From JANXYW01 sp031400455 (GTDB lineage Bacteria; Chloroflexota; Dehalococcoidia; DSTF01; JACRBR01), in assembly GCA_031400455.1 (NCBI GenBank), contig JANNPX010000017.1:1-64000 (forward strand): 64,000 bases of DNA, given 5' to 3'. This document shows positions 1 to 9,160 of this stretch, in pieces; positions within the stretch are counted from its first letter, which is position 1; each line of letters starts with the position of its first letter. The translations under genes were made by a program, and so were the position numbers. Under the pieces are notes generated by a model. It saw nothing but the letters and a program-made list of their open reading frames with translations, did no database searches and was not told where the DNA came from.

Positions 1-1502
1 TCTTCTAGGCCTTGCGTTAGTGAAGCTTCCGTAAATCTTGCTGGCGGTTGCGTTGTATGCGAGAGCGATTCCAACGACAGTGCTTTGAGCTTGTCCGTGG
101 CTTTTACGTCAGGCAAGAGTTTCTCTTTTTCGGCCAACTCAGCTGCCGGGTCGTCGCTTCCCTCAACGTAGGCTCTCAGGAAGCCTTCGAATTCGATCGA
201 GGTGCCCGTCGCTTGAAAAATGGCGTCGTCAGCTCGGATGACGACGACAACTCTTTGTTTCCTTGCGTCTGCCATTTGTGAGGCGATAGTGCGTTTCCAA
301 ATCAACTCAAATAGTCTGAATTGATCGAAGTTCAATTCGCTGCGAATTTTTTCCGGCAGTTGAAATGGGCTTCCCGCAGGACGAATTGCTTCGTGAGCTT
401 CCTGAGCATTCTTGACCTTGGTCGCATAAGTCCGCGGAGTCGAATACAGGAACGATTCTCCATATTGTGATCGAACAAGCTCTCTGGCTGCATCGACGGC
501 TTCCTTAGAAAGCGTTGTCGAATCGGTACGCATGTAAGTGATATAGCCGTTTTCATAAAGGCTCTGCGCAACCCGCATCGCGTCTTTGGCCGTCATACCC
601 AGTTTGCGATTCGCCTCTTGTTGCAGCGTGCTCGTGGTGAATGGAGCTTTAGGGCGTTCCGTGTACGGTTTGACTTCGATGCTGACGACTGTGAAAGCAG
701 CTTTCTCCAACCTAGCTTTGAGTGCGTCAGCAGAATCCGCATCGAGTTGAAGCATTTTCGGGTCCTTGAGCAGCCCGGTTGCCGTATCGAAGTCTTTTCC
801 CGATGGAATTTTTCGTTCAGAAACGCTGACCAAGGAGGCCACGAACTTTTCTTTTCCGCTCGTTTCCAACGTTGCATCCAGGTCGAAGTACGTTGCCGAA
901 TGAAATGCCATTCGTTCACGTTCGCGTTGCACGATCAATCGCACGGCAACGCTCTGCACGCGCCCAGCTGATAACTTCGGTCGGACTTTTTTCCAAAGAA
1001 GCGGCGAAATATCGTATCCGTAAAGTCTGTCCAGAATTCGACGGGTTTCTTGTGCTTTGACCAACCCCTGGTCTATTTGCCGTGTGTTTTTTAGTGCGTT
1101 TTGAATGGCTTCCTTAGTGATTTCGTGAAACACCATGCGATGAACGGGCACTTTTGGCTTCAATACTTCCTGTAAATGCCAGGAAATTGCCTCTCCCTCG
1201 CGATCCTCGTCCGTCGCCAGGTACAGGTCTTTCGCATCCTTTAGAGCAGCCTTGAGAAACGAAACTTGCTTTTTCTTGTCTGGCGGAACGATGTAGAGCG
1301 GTTCAAAACCGTTCTCGACATTTACCCCGAGGTAACCCCACGACTCCGATTTGAACTCGGCAGGGACCTCCTTTGCCCCCCCTGGCAGGTCGCGAATGTG
1401 GCCAATTGAGGCCTCAACCTGAAACCCACTCCCTAAATACTTCGATATTGTTCTCGCTTTTGCTGGAGACTCGACAATGACGAGGGATTTTTTCTCACTC
1501 AT
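1..1502 (-). CDS. topA: DNA topoisomerase I, N-terminal part (runs off the left edge)
   Basis: Type IA topoisomerase that relaxes negatively supercoiled DNA through a 5'-phosphotyrosine intermediate. Reading the minus strand from ATG at 1502 gives an uninterrupted frame to the window edge (about 500 residues). It starts MSEKKSLVIVESPAKARTIS, the TOPRIM opening. TDEDREGEAISWH supplies the TOPRIM acidic residues, SAGRVQSVAVRLI follows, and YMRTDST carries the catalytic Tyr near residue 323. The last residues visible, RFTEASLTQ, are also a family signature. It is divergent from the foldase gene at 1737. Codon use and GC match 1737-4910, not the rest of the window, and it looks planctomycete-like. 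The C-terminal zinc-finger region is outside the window. Confidence 0.93.
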   Translation of the reverse strand, partial: MSEKKSLVIVESPAKARTISKYLGSGFQVEASIGHIRDLPGGAKEVPAEFKSESWGYLGVNVENGFEPLYIVPPDKKKQVSFLKAALKDAKDLYLATDEDREGEAISWHLQEVLKPKVPVHRMVFHEITKEAIQNALKNTRQIDQGLVKAQETRRILDRLYGYDISPLLWKKVRPKLSAGRVQSVAVRLIVQRERERMAFHSATYFDLDATLETSGKEKFVASLVSVSERKIPSGKDFDTATGLLKDPKMLQLDADSADALKARLEKAAFTVVSIEVKPYTERPKAPFTTSTLQQEANRKLGMTAKDAMRVAQSLYENGYITYMRTDSTTLSKEAVDAARELVRSQYGESFLYSTPRTYATKVKNAQEAHEAIRPAGSPFQLPEKIRSELNFDQFRLFELIWKRTIASQMADARKQRVVVVIRADDAIFQATGTSIEFEGFLRAYVEGSDDPAAELAEKEKLLPDVKATDKLKALSLESLSHTTQPPARFTEASLTQGLE

Positions 1503-1638
1503 AAAAATATTGGTTTGCAGGTGGCTTGGGCGAAATGCGATTTGCTCGTCCATGAATCTGGTAATCTACCTCACGCACAAGGGTTGTCACCGCAATGGCA
1601 GTCATTTGTCAAGACCCAGCCTGCGCTTCTGCACTGGA

Positions 1639-1666
1639 ATTGCATCAAACAGCGAAAATCCTACAA
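1639..1666 (+). promoter_or_regulatory. Candidate sigma70-type promoter for the foldase gene
   Basis: TTGCAT at 1639-1644 and TACAAT at 1661-1666 are separated by 16 bp, 71 bp ahead of the ATG at 1737, in the divergent topA/foldase spacer. This is inferred from consensus only. Confidence 0.45.
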
Positions 1667-1736
1667 TCCTTGTTTGAGTCCCTGTTTTCCGGGGCAAGTT
1701 CAGAAGAATATCGACTACCAAGGATTGCTTTGCCCA

Positions 1737-4100
1737 ATGTCCAGCCCATTTGCTATTTTCCGAAAAAACCAGAAGCTTTGGATGGCTGGAGCCGTTTTCA
1801 TTGCCATTGTTGCGTTCGTCATTGCGCCCATGCTCCAGTATTTTACGGACGGAAATAGCAGTTCGCCACGCGGTGGCGAAAATCCCGTCCTGGCTTCCTG
1901 GAGCGGCGGTTCCATTCGACAAGATGAATTGGACCACGACTGGGAACACGTCTACTACGCAAATGTTTTCCTTAAAAAACTGGCGAGTGATGTTATTGAA
2001 AAAGGTGGCACGCCAAATGTCCCGGAATTTGCGCCGGACCTTTCTTTGGTTGGAATCACGAGCAACATGGACTCCAAGGAAAGAATTGTAGAAAGAAAGC
2101 TGTTGGTTGCAGAAGCAAACAGAATGGGGATCCACTTTGACGATGAATCTGTAAAAATATTCCTAAAACGATTCGTTGACGGGAAACTGGATGGGGCTCA
2201 TATAAAAACGACGCTCAAGGTGGCTACCGGCGGCAGGCTCAACCTGTTCGATTTCAATCGGTTGATGAGAGAAGAGTTAGCCAAGAATGAAGTGCTCCGA
2301 TTGGCCGGAAGTGGCTTGCGATTCGAAGATCGGCGTGACTCGCGAACCCTTGGTCGGCCCCCTCTAACCACTCCGAGCAAAAACTGGCAGGATTTTCTTA
2401 AATTCAACCGAGCTGTTAAAATCCAAGCCTTTCCGGTTTTCGTGAACGACTTCGAGACACAAGTAAAGGGCAAACCATCCGAGAAAGAAATCCTTGATAT
2501 TTACAAAGAGGGAAAGGATATCCCCCGATCGCGACGGACCATCGGAACCCAACCAGCCTTCATGAAAACGAAGACTGCCAATTTCGAATTCCTTTCGATC
2601 GATTTTGACAAGATCCTCAACGAACAAATAGCCCTAGTGCAAGAGGATACCCTGCGTACCGAATACGATCGTCGCGTCAAAGAAAAGCAGTTTCGAGTTC
2701 CAATCGTGCAAGAAGCCGTTGGAACGCCGACAACTACTCCTGGGTCGCCCGCCAACAACACCGACGGGACGCCCGCGACGGAAGCCCCCGCGACAAGTAC
2801 AACTCCAGAATCGACAACGACTAAGGATTCAAAACTCGATTCCGCTACAGAACCCAAGATAGAAGGCTCTCCCGCCGTACCTCCTCCGTTGGAAGACCCA
2901 AAGGACAATGCGGCATTACCACGCAAAGACGCTGTCATTAAGTTGGTGGCCTTCCAAGAAGAAAAACCTGCAGCCACCGTTCAAACCGAAAGTGCTCCGG
3001 ATACAACCGCCACAGCGAAGGCAAATCCTCCTGAGCCGACGAAGCCCAAGTCTTCAATCGAACTGTCTGACCCAATCCCAACGGAAACCGCACCCGGATT
3101 GCCAACGTTTCCACAGGCCGGGGACGCACTTAAGGCCGGAGAAGTCGCGGATAGTACTCCAATGCGTACCAAGACTTTCGAAGAAGTTAAGGACCAAATC
3201 GCTCGCGAGCAAGCGACCGGGCCTGCAAACAAAGTTCTGGAGGAACGAATGGAACAAATGGTCGGCCAGATGAGTATCTACCAATCCGAAATGCGATCTT
3301 ACAGGGAAGCTGTCGCTCAAAAGGTCAGAAATGCAAAGGCTCCAACCCCACTTGATCTAGCAAAGCTTGGCGACGAATTCGGATTTGAACTCGGAAAGAC
3401 GGGGCTAGTTGACCAAGAATCCATTCAAGGCACACCGATTGGTACGTCATTCGTGATGGGACAAAGGCCTTTCTCATTCGTCATGTTAGTCAATGAATCA
3501 ACCGGGCTTGGTGAACTGTATACACCTATAACGTCGCGCGGATTTACTGGCGGCGACAAACGTTATTTGTCTTGGAAAATCGAAGAGACTCAACCGATGA
3601 CTCCCTCGGTTGACAGCATAAGGGACCAGATCGTAGACGTTTGGCGCAAGCAACAGGCGTTTAAGTTAGCCGAAACGCGAGCTCGAGAAATCGCTTCGAA
3701 AGTCGGTTCATCGTCTCTCAAGGATTCCTTATCGGCACCTGAGGAGAAAGGCTTGGTTCTAGAGCCAGCAGGATTCACTTGGTTCAACCCCATGTTTGCT
3801 CGTATGGAGAGTAGGCTCCAATTGAGCAATGTCGAGCTGTTGCAGCCAGTGGATGATTCGTTTATGGAAGCGGTTTTTTCTTGCAAGACCAATGAAGCAG
3901 TCGTCGCCGCCGACAGTAACAAGACCATCTATTACGTGGTCCAAGTGGTTGAGATGACACCAGAAATAAATTCACTTTTCGAACGATTTGCCGCCGCTCC
4001 GCTTGAAGGTGTTTCTACCGTTTCTCAACTTGAAAGCGATCGCGCTCTTCAACCTTGGTTTCAAAACTTGCAAAAACAACTCGGCTTCCGAGTGGACTGA
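1737..4100 (+). CDS. Membrane-anchored SurA/PpiD-like periplasmic foldase (planctomycete type)
   Basis: A 787-residue protein that probably helps fold exported proteins. ATG 1737 is chosen because MSSPFAIFRKNQKLWMAG is a cytoplasmic N-terminus leading into one transmembrane helix (about residues 15-35); the frame is open upstream but that part looks non-coding. After the helix come a SurA_N-like helical domain and an Asp/Arg-rich linker. A Thr/Pro/Glu-rich low-complexity stretch (about residues 325-480) follows, then a coiled helical C-terminal half. A clear parvulin PPIase core is hard to recognise. Planctomycetes encode similar long anchored foldases, and I assign it by this architecture. 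The zwf start lies 4 bp downstream, so the two are probably co-transcribed. Confidence 0.7.
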   Translation: MSSPFAIFRKNQKLWMAGAVFIAIVAFVIAPMLQYFTDGNSSSPRGGENPVLASWSGGSIRQDELDHDWEHVYYANVFLKKLASDVIEKGGTPNVPEFAPDLSLVGITSNMDSKERIVERKLLVAEANRMGIHFDDESVKIFLKRFVDGKLDGAHIKTTLKVATGGRLNLFDFNRLMREELAKNEVLRLAGSGLRFEDRRDSRTLGRPPLTTPSKNWQDFLKFNRAVKIQAFPVFVNDFETQVKGKPSEKEILDIYKEGKDIPRSRRTIGTQPAFMKTKTANFEFLSIDFDKILNEQIALVQEDTLRTEYDRRVKEKQFRVPIVQEAVGTPTTTPGSPANNTDGTPATEAPATSTTPESTTTKDSKLDSATEPKIEGSPAVPPPLEDPKDNAALPRKDAVIKLVAFQEEKPAATVQTESAPDTTATAKANPPEPTKPKSSIELSDPIPTETAPGLPTFPQAGDALKAGEVADSTPMRTKTFEEVKDQIAREQATGPANKVLEERMEQMVGQMSIYQSEMRSYREAVAQKVRNAKAPTPLDLAKLGDEFGFELGKTGLVDQESIQGTPIGTSFVMGQRPFSFVMLVNESTGLGELYTPITSRGFTGGDKRYLSWKIEETQPMTPSVDSIRDQIVDVWRKQQAFKLAETRAREIASKVGSSSLKDSLSAPEEKGLVLEPAGFTWFNPMFARMESRLQLSNVELLQPVDDSFMEAVFSCKTNEAVVAADSNKTIYYVVQVVEMTPEINSLFERFAAAPLEGVSTVSQLESDRALQPWFQNLQKQLGFRVD

Positions 4101-4104
4101 TTTC

Positions 4105-4910
4105 ATGTCGCATACGATGGTGATTTTTGGAGCTTCCGGCGACCTAACAAGTCGAAAGCTCATTCCGGCTTTGTATCGACAGTTTCAACGCGGACGTCTG
4201 CCGAATCCAACCCGAATCGTTGGTGTTTCTCGAAGCGCCTTCACGACCGAGCAGTGGCGAACACAATTAGCAGAGTCGACATCCAAGTACGTAAAAAGCG
4301 ACTTCCACACCGAGACTTGGCAAGCGTTTTCACAAAACATCTTTTACCAGCCGGGTGACATCGGAAGTGAAGAGGATTTTCACAAACTCGCCGCCTTCCT
4401 CAACGAATTAGAAGAATCACAAACCACGGATCGGGTTTACTACCTTTCGACAATGCCACAGCTCTACGCAGCAGCAATATCCCAATAAGGCAAAGCCAGC
4501 CTCAATGTAGACAAAAATGGCCACCGTCGAGTTGTTATCGAAAAGCCTTTCGGTACCGATCTGGCGTCGGCAAAAATTCTGAACGAGTCGATCCACCAAA
4601 CATTTCGCGAGGATCAAATCTATCGCATCGACCACTACTTGGGCAAAGAAACTGTCCAAAATATATTAGTGTTCCGCTTTGGTAACACCATTTTCGAACC
4701 GTTGTGGAATCGAAACTATGTCGACCATGTTCAAATCACTGTAGCCGAAGAAGTCAAAGTAGGACGACGTGGTGATTACTATGACAAAGCGGGTGTGCTC
4801 CGCGATATGTTTCAAAACCATATCCTGCAATTGATGATGGTGACGGCCATGGAGGCGCCAGTGCGCTACACAGGCGAAATGGTTCGAGACGAAAAGGTAA
4901 AAGTCCTGCA
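4105..4910 (+). pseudogene. zwf: Glucose-6-phosphate dehydrogenase, broken: in-frame stop and truncated at the contig junction
   Basis: The first enzyme of the oxidative pentose phosphate pathway. MVIFGASGDLTSRKLIPALY is the NAD(P)-binding start, VVIEKPFGTDL a second family block, and RIDHYLGKE the substrate-binding signature with its catalytic His. The frame is interrupted once, by TAA at 4486-4488, where the family expects a Leu. Reading through in the same frame continues G6PDH perfectly, so this is a one-base nonsense change (TTA or CTA to TAA) or a sequencing error, not a frameshift. Homology ends after EKVKVL near 4910, roughly halfway through the usual 480-510 residues. The next codons belong to a different gene in different DNA. 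Confidence 0.88.
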
Positions 4911-4915
4911 CGCAA
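4905..4915. other. Junction between two genomes (probable assembly chimera)
   Basis: Left of about 4910 the sequence is AT-richer and encodes zwf. Right of it the DNA is GC-rich and encodes the C-terminus of a TatD-family protein. Both genes are cut internally and no mobile-element end, repeat or tRNA is visible at the joint. Base composition changes within a few tens of bases. Confidence 0.8.
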
Positions 4916-5060
4916 CGAGCCGGCATACGTCGTCGACGCTGCCGCGAAGATCGCCGAATTGAAGGGTGTTTCGGTGGAAGCAGTCGCGGAAGCGACGACG
5001 CGCAACGCCGAGCGCCTGCTCGGCATCGCTGCCGCGGTGGCCGGAAGGGGTGCCTCGTGA
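4911..5060 (+). pseudogene. TatD-family metal-dependent hydrolase, C-terminal 49 codons only
   Basis: Reading from 4911 gives RNEPAYVVDAAAKIAELKG followed by a VSVEAVAEATTRNAERLLG-type ending. This is the characteristic C-terminus of TatD DNases (EP-x-Y-V-x-x-x-A...N-x-x-R-L-F/L-G). The 5' part, with the metal-binding HxH and Glu, is missing because the contig joint at about 4910 replaces it. The stop codon TGA overlaps the GTG start of the polyprenyl synthase by 4 bp, so in the true genome the two genes form an operon. Confidence 0.8.
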
Positions 5061-6028
5061 AGGTAGCATCCATCTATGGCCCCGTGCAGGAAGACCTCCG
5101 CCTGGTCGAGGATGCGCTCGACCGCATCAAGCACGTTGAGAGCTTCCCCGCGCTGTCGAAGATGCTCTCGCACGTGCTCTCCGTCAGTGGCAAGCGCTTG
5201 CGCCCGGCGATCGCGCTGCTTGCCGGCCACTTCGGCACGTACAACCCCGAACTGCATGTGCCGCTCGCCGCGTCGATCGAGCTGCTCCACACAGCCACGC
5301 TCGTGCACGACGACGTTATCGACGCGTCACCATCCCGCCGCGGCCGTCCGACCGCGAACGAGCTGTTCACGAACTCCGTGTCGGTGATGCTTGGCGACTA
5401 CATGTTCGCCCACTCTGCCGAACTTATCTCGCGCACCGACAACACGAAGGTCGTGCGTCTCTTCGCGCATACCATCATGGCGATCGCCGGCGGCGAGTTG
5501 CACCAGGACATGAGCGCGTACGACTACGGCCAGGACACCATCAAGTACTTTGGCCGCATTGAAGGCAAGACGGCATCACTCTTCGCGACGTCCGCCGAGG
5601 GAGGCGCGATGGTCGCGCGCTGCACCCCGGACGAGCAGGAGGCGCTGCGCACGTACGGCCTCAACGTCGGCATGGCGTTCCAGATCGTCGACGACATCCT
5701 CGACTTCGCCGGCGACGAAGAGGAGATGGGCAAGCCGATCGGCAGCGACCTCCTCGCCGGCACGCTCACCCTGCCGTCGCTGATCCTCATGGACCGAAAT
5801 CCGAAAGACAACCCGATCAAGCGCGCCTTCCGCACAAAGAAGCCCAAGCCCGAGCACGTCGCCGAGGCCGTCTACATGGTCCTCAACTCCGACATCCTCA
5901 ACGAGTCCTACGCCGTTGCGCGCGACTTCCGCGACCGTGCGCTCGCAGCGCTCCAACCCCTCCCCAACATCCCCGCCCGCGCCGCCCTCGAAGACATCGC
6001 GGATTACGTCCTCGACCGCCGCTCCTAG
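5057..6028 (+). CDS. Polyprenyl diphosphate synthase (trans-isoprenyl diphosphate synthase)
   Basis: A 323-residue enzyme that elongates allylic diphosphates with isopentenyl diphosphate to make the side chain of menaquinone or a lipid carrier. The first aspartate-rich motif DDVID sits in LLHTATLVHDDVIDASPSRR and the second, DDILD, in FQIVDDILDFAGDEEEMGKP. GKTASLFATSAEGGAM and the terminal NIPARAALEDIADYVLDR also fit. Length is normal for heptaprenyl/octaprenyl synthases, but chain length cannot be read from sequence. Start GTG 5057 overlaps the TatD stop (GTGA), implying translational coupling. Confidence 0.9.
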   Translation: MKVASIYGPVQEDLRLVEDALDRIKHVESFPALSKMLSHVLSVSGKRLRPAIALLAGHFGTYNPELHVPLAASIELLHTATLVHDDVIDASPSRRGRPTANELFTNSVSVMLGDYMFAHSAELISRTDNTKVVRLFAHTIMAIAGGELHQDMSAYDYGQDTIKYFGRIEGKTASLFATSAEGGAMVARCTPDEQEALRTYGLNVGMAFQIVDDILDFAGDEEEMGKPIGSDLLAGTLTLPSLILMDRNPKDNPIKRAFRTKKPKPEHVAEAVYMVLNSDILNESYAVARDFRDRALAALQPLPNIPARAALEDIADYVLDRRS

Positions 6029-6146
6029 CGCCTAGCTCGGCGGCGAAGAACGAAAGCAGCGGCGTACCTTCAACGGCGCCTCGCGCCCTGATCCGCCGCT
6101 GCTGCGCACACCGACCACAAAGGCCCGAGTTGCCGCGCCCCCAATA

Positions 6147-6181
6147 AGCTGACATGCTGAAGTGCTGACTAGCTGAGAGAC
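6147..6181 (+). repeat. Degenerate short tandem repeat built on GCTGA
   Basis: Within the 168-bp gap between the prenyl synthase and fmdB, several copies of the core GCTGA/GCTGACT are spaced at 7-9 bp. It resembles the CTGACGGG tandem at 35321. No gene or terminator is evident in the rest of the gap. Confidence 0.45.
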
Positions 6182-6197
6182 TGAAAGATTACGGCCC

Positions 6198-6539
6198 ATG
6201 CCCATCTACGAATATGCCTGCCACAAGTGCCGGAACTTCGTCGAAGTGATCACCCGCAAAATCCCGGATGACAGCTACGTGCCTGTTTGCCCCGAATGTG
6301 GAGGCAAAAAGCTGACCCGCATGATCAGCCGCTTTCAGTTCCACCTCTCGATGAAGTCCCAACTCGACCAGCTCGACCCCAAGTACGACAAGATGATCGA
6401 CGCATCGAGCCCCGACCTCTCGTTCGACAACCTCGTGAAGCAATACCGCCTCGACAAGCCTCAATCGACGATGGAAGAGCGCAAACGCATCCGCGAAACC
6501 GGTGCCGGCCTCATCCCCGACTACAAGCCAAAGCCGTAG
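6198..6539 (+). CDS. FmdB-type zinc ribbon protein
   Basis: A 113-residue protein. It starts MPIYEYACHKC, the invariant opening of the FmdB/CxxC_CxxC_SSSS regulatory family, and has a second pair CPECGGKKLTRMIS about 20 residues later. The four cysteines should bind zinc. The C-terminal 65 residues are charged and helical, longer than the minimal family member. The role of this family (proposed regulation of amidase genes) is not established for this bacterium. It is followed after 206 bp by an amidohydrolase, which may or may not be linked. Confidence 0.82.
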   Translation: MPIYEYACHKCRNFVEVITRKIPDDSYVPVCPECGGKKLTRMISRFQFHLSMKSQLDQLDPKYDKMIDASSPDLSFDNLVKQYRLDKPQSTMEERKRIRETGAGLIPDYKPKP

Positions 6540-6565
6540 CCGTGCCTCAAAGCCCGAGCGCCAAC

Positions 6566-6597
6566 CGAGCACGTAGCGTGGAGTTTAGTCCGCGCGG
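6566..6597. repeat. Dispersed intergenic repeat, ACGTAGCGTGGA family, copy 1
   Basis: A 32-bp segment nearly identical to 7779-7810 (2 differences). The core GTGGAGTTTAGTCCGCG is an imperfect palindrome around TTTAG. It resembles the GCGGGCTTTCAGCCCGC and GGAGCTTTAGCTCC elements elsewhere in the window. Confidence 0.7.
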
Positions 6598-6693
6598 TTC
6601 CGTCCTAGGCGCGGTCGTGCTCTGCGAAGGCGATCCTCCGTTGAGCATGCGTGCTACGGTGAAATCACGTCCGTCCCATCCGCCACCACCAAT

Positions 6694-6720
6694 ATCTGTG
6701 TAATCTGTGAAATCTGTGGT
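6694..6720. repeat. ATCTGTG-type intergenic repeat
   Basis: Three successive copies of (T/A)ATCTGTG with A or G spacing. A longer, more degenerate array of the same unit lies at 9274-9368. It is intergenic and sits just upstream of the amidohydrolase start. Confidence 0.65.
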
Positions 6721-6746
6721 TTCCCCCGAAACGGAAAGAGGCCAGC

Positions 6747-7754
6747 GTGCGCAAGATCTTCGACATCCACATGCACTTCCCCCGCAACTGGGAGAAGCCG
6801 GAGTCCGACCCCAAGCCCCTCGTCGAGAATCTCTACCGCAACGCGAAGGCCGCCGGCATCACAAAGGCGAACTTCCTCTGCGGCGGCCGCTGGGGCATCA
6901 CGCACGAAGCATCCATCAAGCACGCGCTACGCCACCCCGATCTCTTCATCCCGACCGCGATGATCGATCCCGAGACGACCACACCCGCGCGCCTCAAAGA
7001 GCTGCGCAGCATGGGGTACCGCGGCCTCAAGATGATCGGTGTACAGCGCGACTACGATTGCGAGGCGTACTTCCCGGTCTACGAGACGGCGCAGAAGTTC
7101 GACTGGCCGATCCTGCTCCACATGGGCGTGATCGGCGGCGGCATCGATTATCGCGTCACCCACCCGCGCCGCAACGCCGAGGCGGCGGAAGGCCTGCGCC
7201 GCGCGCAGTCCAGTCCGTTCGCACAGCCGCGCAACATGTCCGCCACCCGCATGCGCCCGTTCCATCTCGACACGATCGCCAACAACTTCCCGAAATTGCG
7301 CCTGATCGGCGCGCACCTTGGTGGCACCGGCAATTACGACGAAGCCGCCTCTGTCGCGCGCTGGCGCCACAACGTCTACTTCGACTTCAGCGGTGGCTCC
7401 ACGATCGAGCGCCACGCCCTGGAGCGCCGCCTGATCGGTCACGAGATCGGCTTCGAGAAACTGATCTTCGGTTCGGACACGCAGCCGGAAAAGATCGCCG
7501 AGCACATCCGCCGTTGGGACACGATCTTCGATCTGCTCGATGTCCCCGAAGATGCCCGCGAGCGCATGTGGTGGTCGAACGGCGCCGAACTCTACGGCGA
7601 GGAACCCATCGCCTGGATGAAGAAGCCGCGTGGCAAGACAGCCGCTCCGGTCACGGTGGTGCCCGTCAAGAAGCGCGCCCCAGCGAAGTCGGCAGCCGCC
7701 CGTTCGACGAAGCCGTCGGCCGCGAAGAAAAGCGCAGCGAAGCGCGCGCGATAA
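6747..7754 (+). CDS. Amidohydrolase-2 family protein (TIM-barrel metal hydrolase)
   Basis: 335 residues. The N-terminal FDIHMHFP supplies the HxH metal ligands of the amidohydrolase superfamily, ILLHMG the third His, LIGAHLGG the fourth, and IFGSDTQPE the catalytic Asp. This is the order found in ACMSD/amidohydrolase-2 decarboxylases and hydrolases; the substrate cannot be read. The last 55 residues are a Lys/Ala/Pro-rich tail (KKRAPAKSAAARS...), a nonconserved basic extension perhaps for nucleic acid or membrane contact. ATG 6747 is just after the repeat element, with a GAGG-like ribosome site. Confidence 0.8.
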   Translation: MRKIFDIHMHFPRNWEKPESDPKPLVENLYRNAKAAGITKANFLCGGRWGITHEASIKHALRHPDLFIPTAMIDPETTTPARLKELRSMGYRGLKMIGVQRDYDCEAYFPVYETAQKFDWPILLHMGVIGGGIDYRVTHPRRNAEAAEGLRRAQSSPFAQPRNMSATRMRPFHLDTIANNFPKLRLIGAHLGGTGNYDEAASVARWRHNVYFDFSGGSTIERHALERRLIGHEIGFEKLIFGSDTQPEKIAEHIRRWDTIFDLLDVPEDARERMWWSNGAELYGEEPIAWMKKPRGKTAAPVTVVPVKKRAPAKSAAARSTKPSAAKKSAAKRAR

Positions 7755-7778
7755 CTCGCAGCAGACCTACGCAAGACA

Positions 7779-7810
7779 CGAGCACGTAGCGTGGACTTAA
7801 GTCCGCGCGG
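7779..7810. repeat. Dispersed intergenic repeat, ACGTAGCGTGGA family, copy 2
   Basis: Matches 6566-6597 at 30 of 32 positions, with core GTGGACTTAAGTCC (a better palindrome than copy 1). It lies between the amidohydrolase and the membrane esterase. Confidence 0.7.
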
Positions 7811-7960
7811 ACGCGTTGCGCCGCGAGCGAGCGCACTCAACAGACGGCGCCATCCACGGCTGGCCGCGCGCGCTTGCGCGTCCATCACGAACCATCAACC
7901 TGTGAATTCTTGGTAGTCTGCGGCATCGCCCCGAACGAAAGGTGGAAGGCTGACGCATTC

Positions 7961-9160
7961 GTGTTGAACGAAGACAGCAAGACACTCGCCCTGGTTTTCC
8001 TGCTCGGTCTGATGGTTGCTGGTGTGATGCTCTACCTGTTCCACGCTTCGGCGAGGACAGTCGGAGCGGTTCCGCAGGAGGACTATTGCGTCAGCCAGGG
8101 CTGGGAGAGGATCGTCGTCAACGTGGGTGGTGTTGACAGGACGATACTCTACAAAGGGCCGTCCGGCCCCTGGACGAACGGCGCCATCGTCGCCATGCAC
8201 GGTGGCAGCGGATCGTACTACAACTTCTGCTATCCGTCCGGCATTGGCGGCACGACGGCAATGACGAATTTCGCCAACCTGGCCGTCGCTTCCGGGTTCG
8301 CCGTGCTTTCCCTGGACTCGACGAACGGCACCGTTACCGACAACGAGGGCCGCGTGTGCGGCAAGGTCTGGGATGATGAGGTGAGGGCTAGACCGAATCT
8401 GGATCTATCGTTCATTGAGCATGTGATAACCAGCGTCACGCCCAGCAGGCGGCCTGTCGGTAGCGCCGGAGACGTCTTCATCGCAGGGATATCATCGGGC
8501 GGTTTCATGGCGGTCAGGGCTTCTACTCGACATGACAACCTGGTGAACGCATTCGCCCCCGTTTCGGCCGGCGATCCCTACGGCTGGCACCGAATCTGCG
8601 ATCCTGCCCTGGGATCGCACGGGTTCGGCGACAATATTGTCTATGGCAGGGGGTACGACAACGAGACAGACTTGCAGCTTGTCCAGGTGAACGCCTGCCT
8701 CACCAGTCCGCCTGGTGCATACCCCAACGAGAAGCCCTGGGAGACCTCGAACCCGGCGTCCAAGCCCGCGTTCAAGCACTTCCATGATGAGGATGATGGC
8801 GTCGCGGACATCAGCTGCCAGGCCAAAGCTGCGGTCCAGTTGGCCTCCTACGGATACCCGGACGACGGAGCGTACATCATCCCTGGCGAAGGGACGCGCA
8901 CCCTCGACGAGCACTATTGGCAGGACGTCTACAACCAGCCCGTCATCGACTTCTTCGTCAGCCATGTGGGGAGCGCGCCTGCGGCGACGCCCACGCCCGC
9001 CTCCGTCGGTGGTAGGTCCCACTCGCCGACCTTCATCGAAGAACCGCCCGCGTCGCGCCCCAACGCCGTTGCCGTTGGGGGCGCCGCCGCCGTCGCCCTG
9101 TTGCTTGCAGCGTGCACCCTGTTGCTATGGAAGCATCTGAGGGTAACGAGGTTCGACTGA
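7961..9160 (+). CDS. Membrane-anchored alpha/beta-hydrolase of PHB-depolymerase/feruloyl-esterase type
   Basis: About 399 residues from GTG 7961. The frame is open from 7874, but the first transmembrane helix (LALVFLLGLMVAGVMLYLF) then sits properly near the N-terminus. The external domain has AMHGGSGSYYNF (oxyanion-hole region), the nucleophile elbow GISSG (Ser near residue 178) and several paired cysteines, suggesting disulfides outside the cell. A Pro/Thr/Ser linker (APAATPTPASVGG) leads to a second C-terminal helix (VAVGGAAAVALLLAACTLLLW). It is probably a surface esterase; the substrate is unknown. Confidence 0.65.
   Translation: MLNEDSKTLALVFLLGLMVAGVMLYLFHASARTVGAVPQEDYCVSQGWERIVVNVGGVDRTILYKGPSGPWTNGAIVAMHGGSGSYYNFCYPSGIGGTTAMTNFANLAVASGFAVLSLDSTNGTVTDNEGRVCGKVWDDEVRARPNLDLSFIEHVITSVTPSRRPVGSAGDVFIAGISSGGFMAVRASTRHDNLVNAFAPVSAGDPYGWHRICDPALGSHGFGDNIVYGRGYDNETDLQLVQVNACLTSPPGAYPNEKPWETSNPASKPAFKHFHDEDDGVADISCQAKAAVQLASYGYPDDGAYIIPGEGTRTLDEHYWQDVYNQPVIDFFVSHVGSAPAATPTPASVGGRSHSPTFIEEPPASRPNAVAVGGAAAVALLLAACTLLLWKHLRVTRFD

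Noticed and set aside
1515..1736. An N-terminal extension of the foldase (74 codons upstream of 1737)
   Set aside because: It would place an odd Cys/His-rich stretch before a normal membrane anchor, and a good promoter lies inside it.
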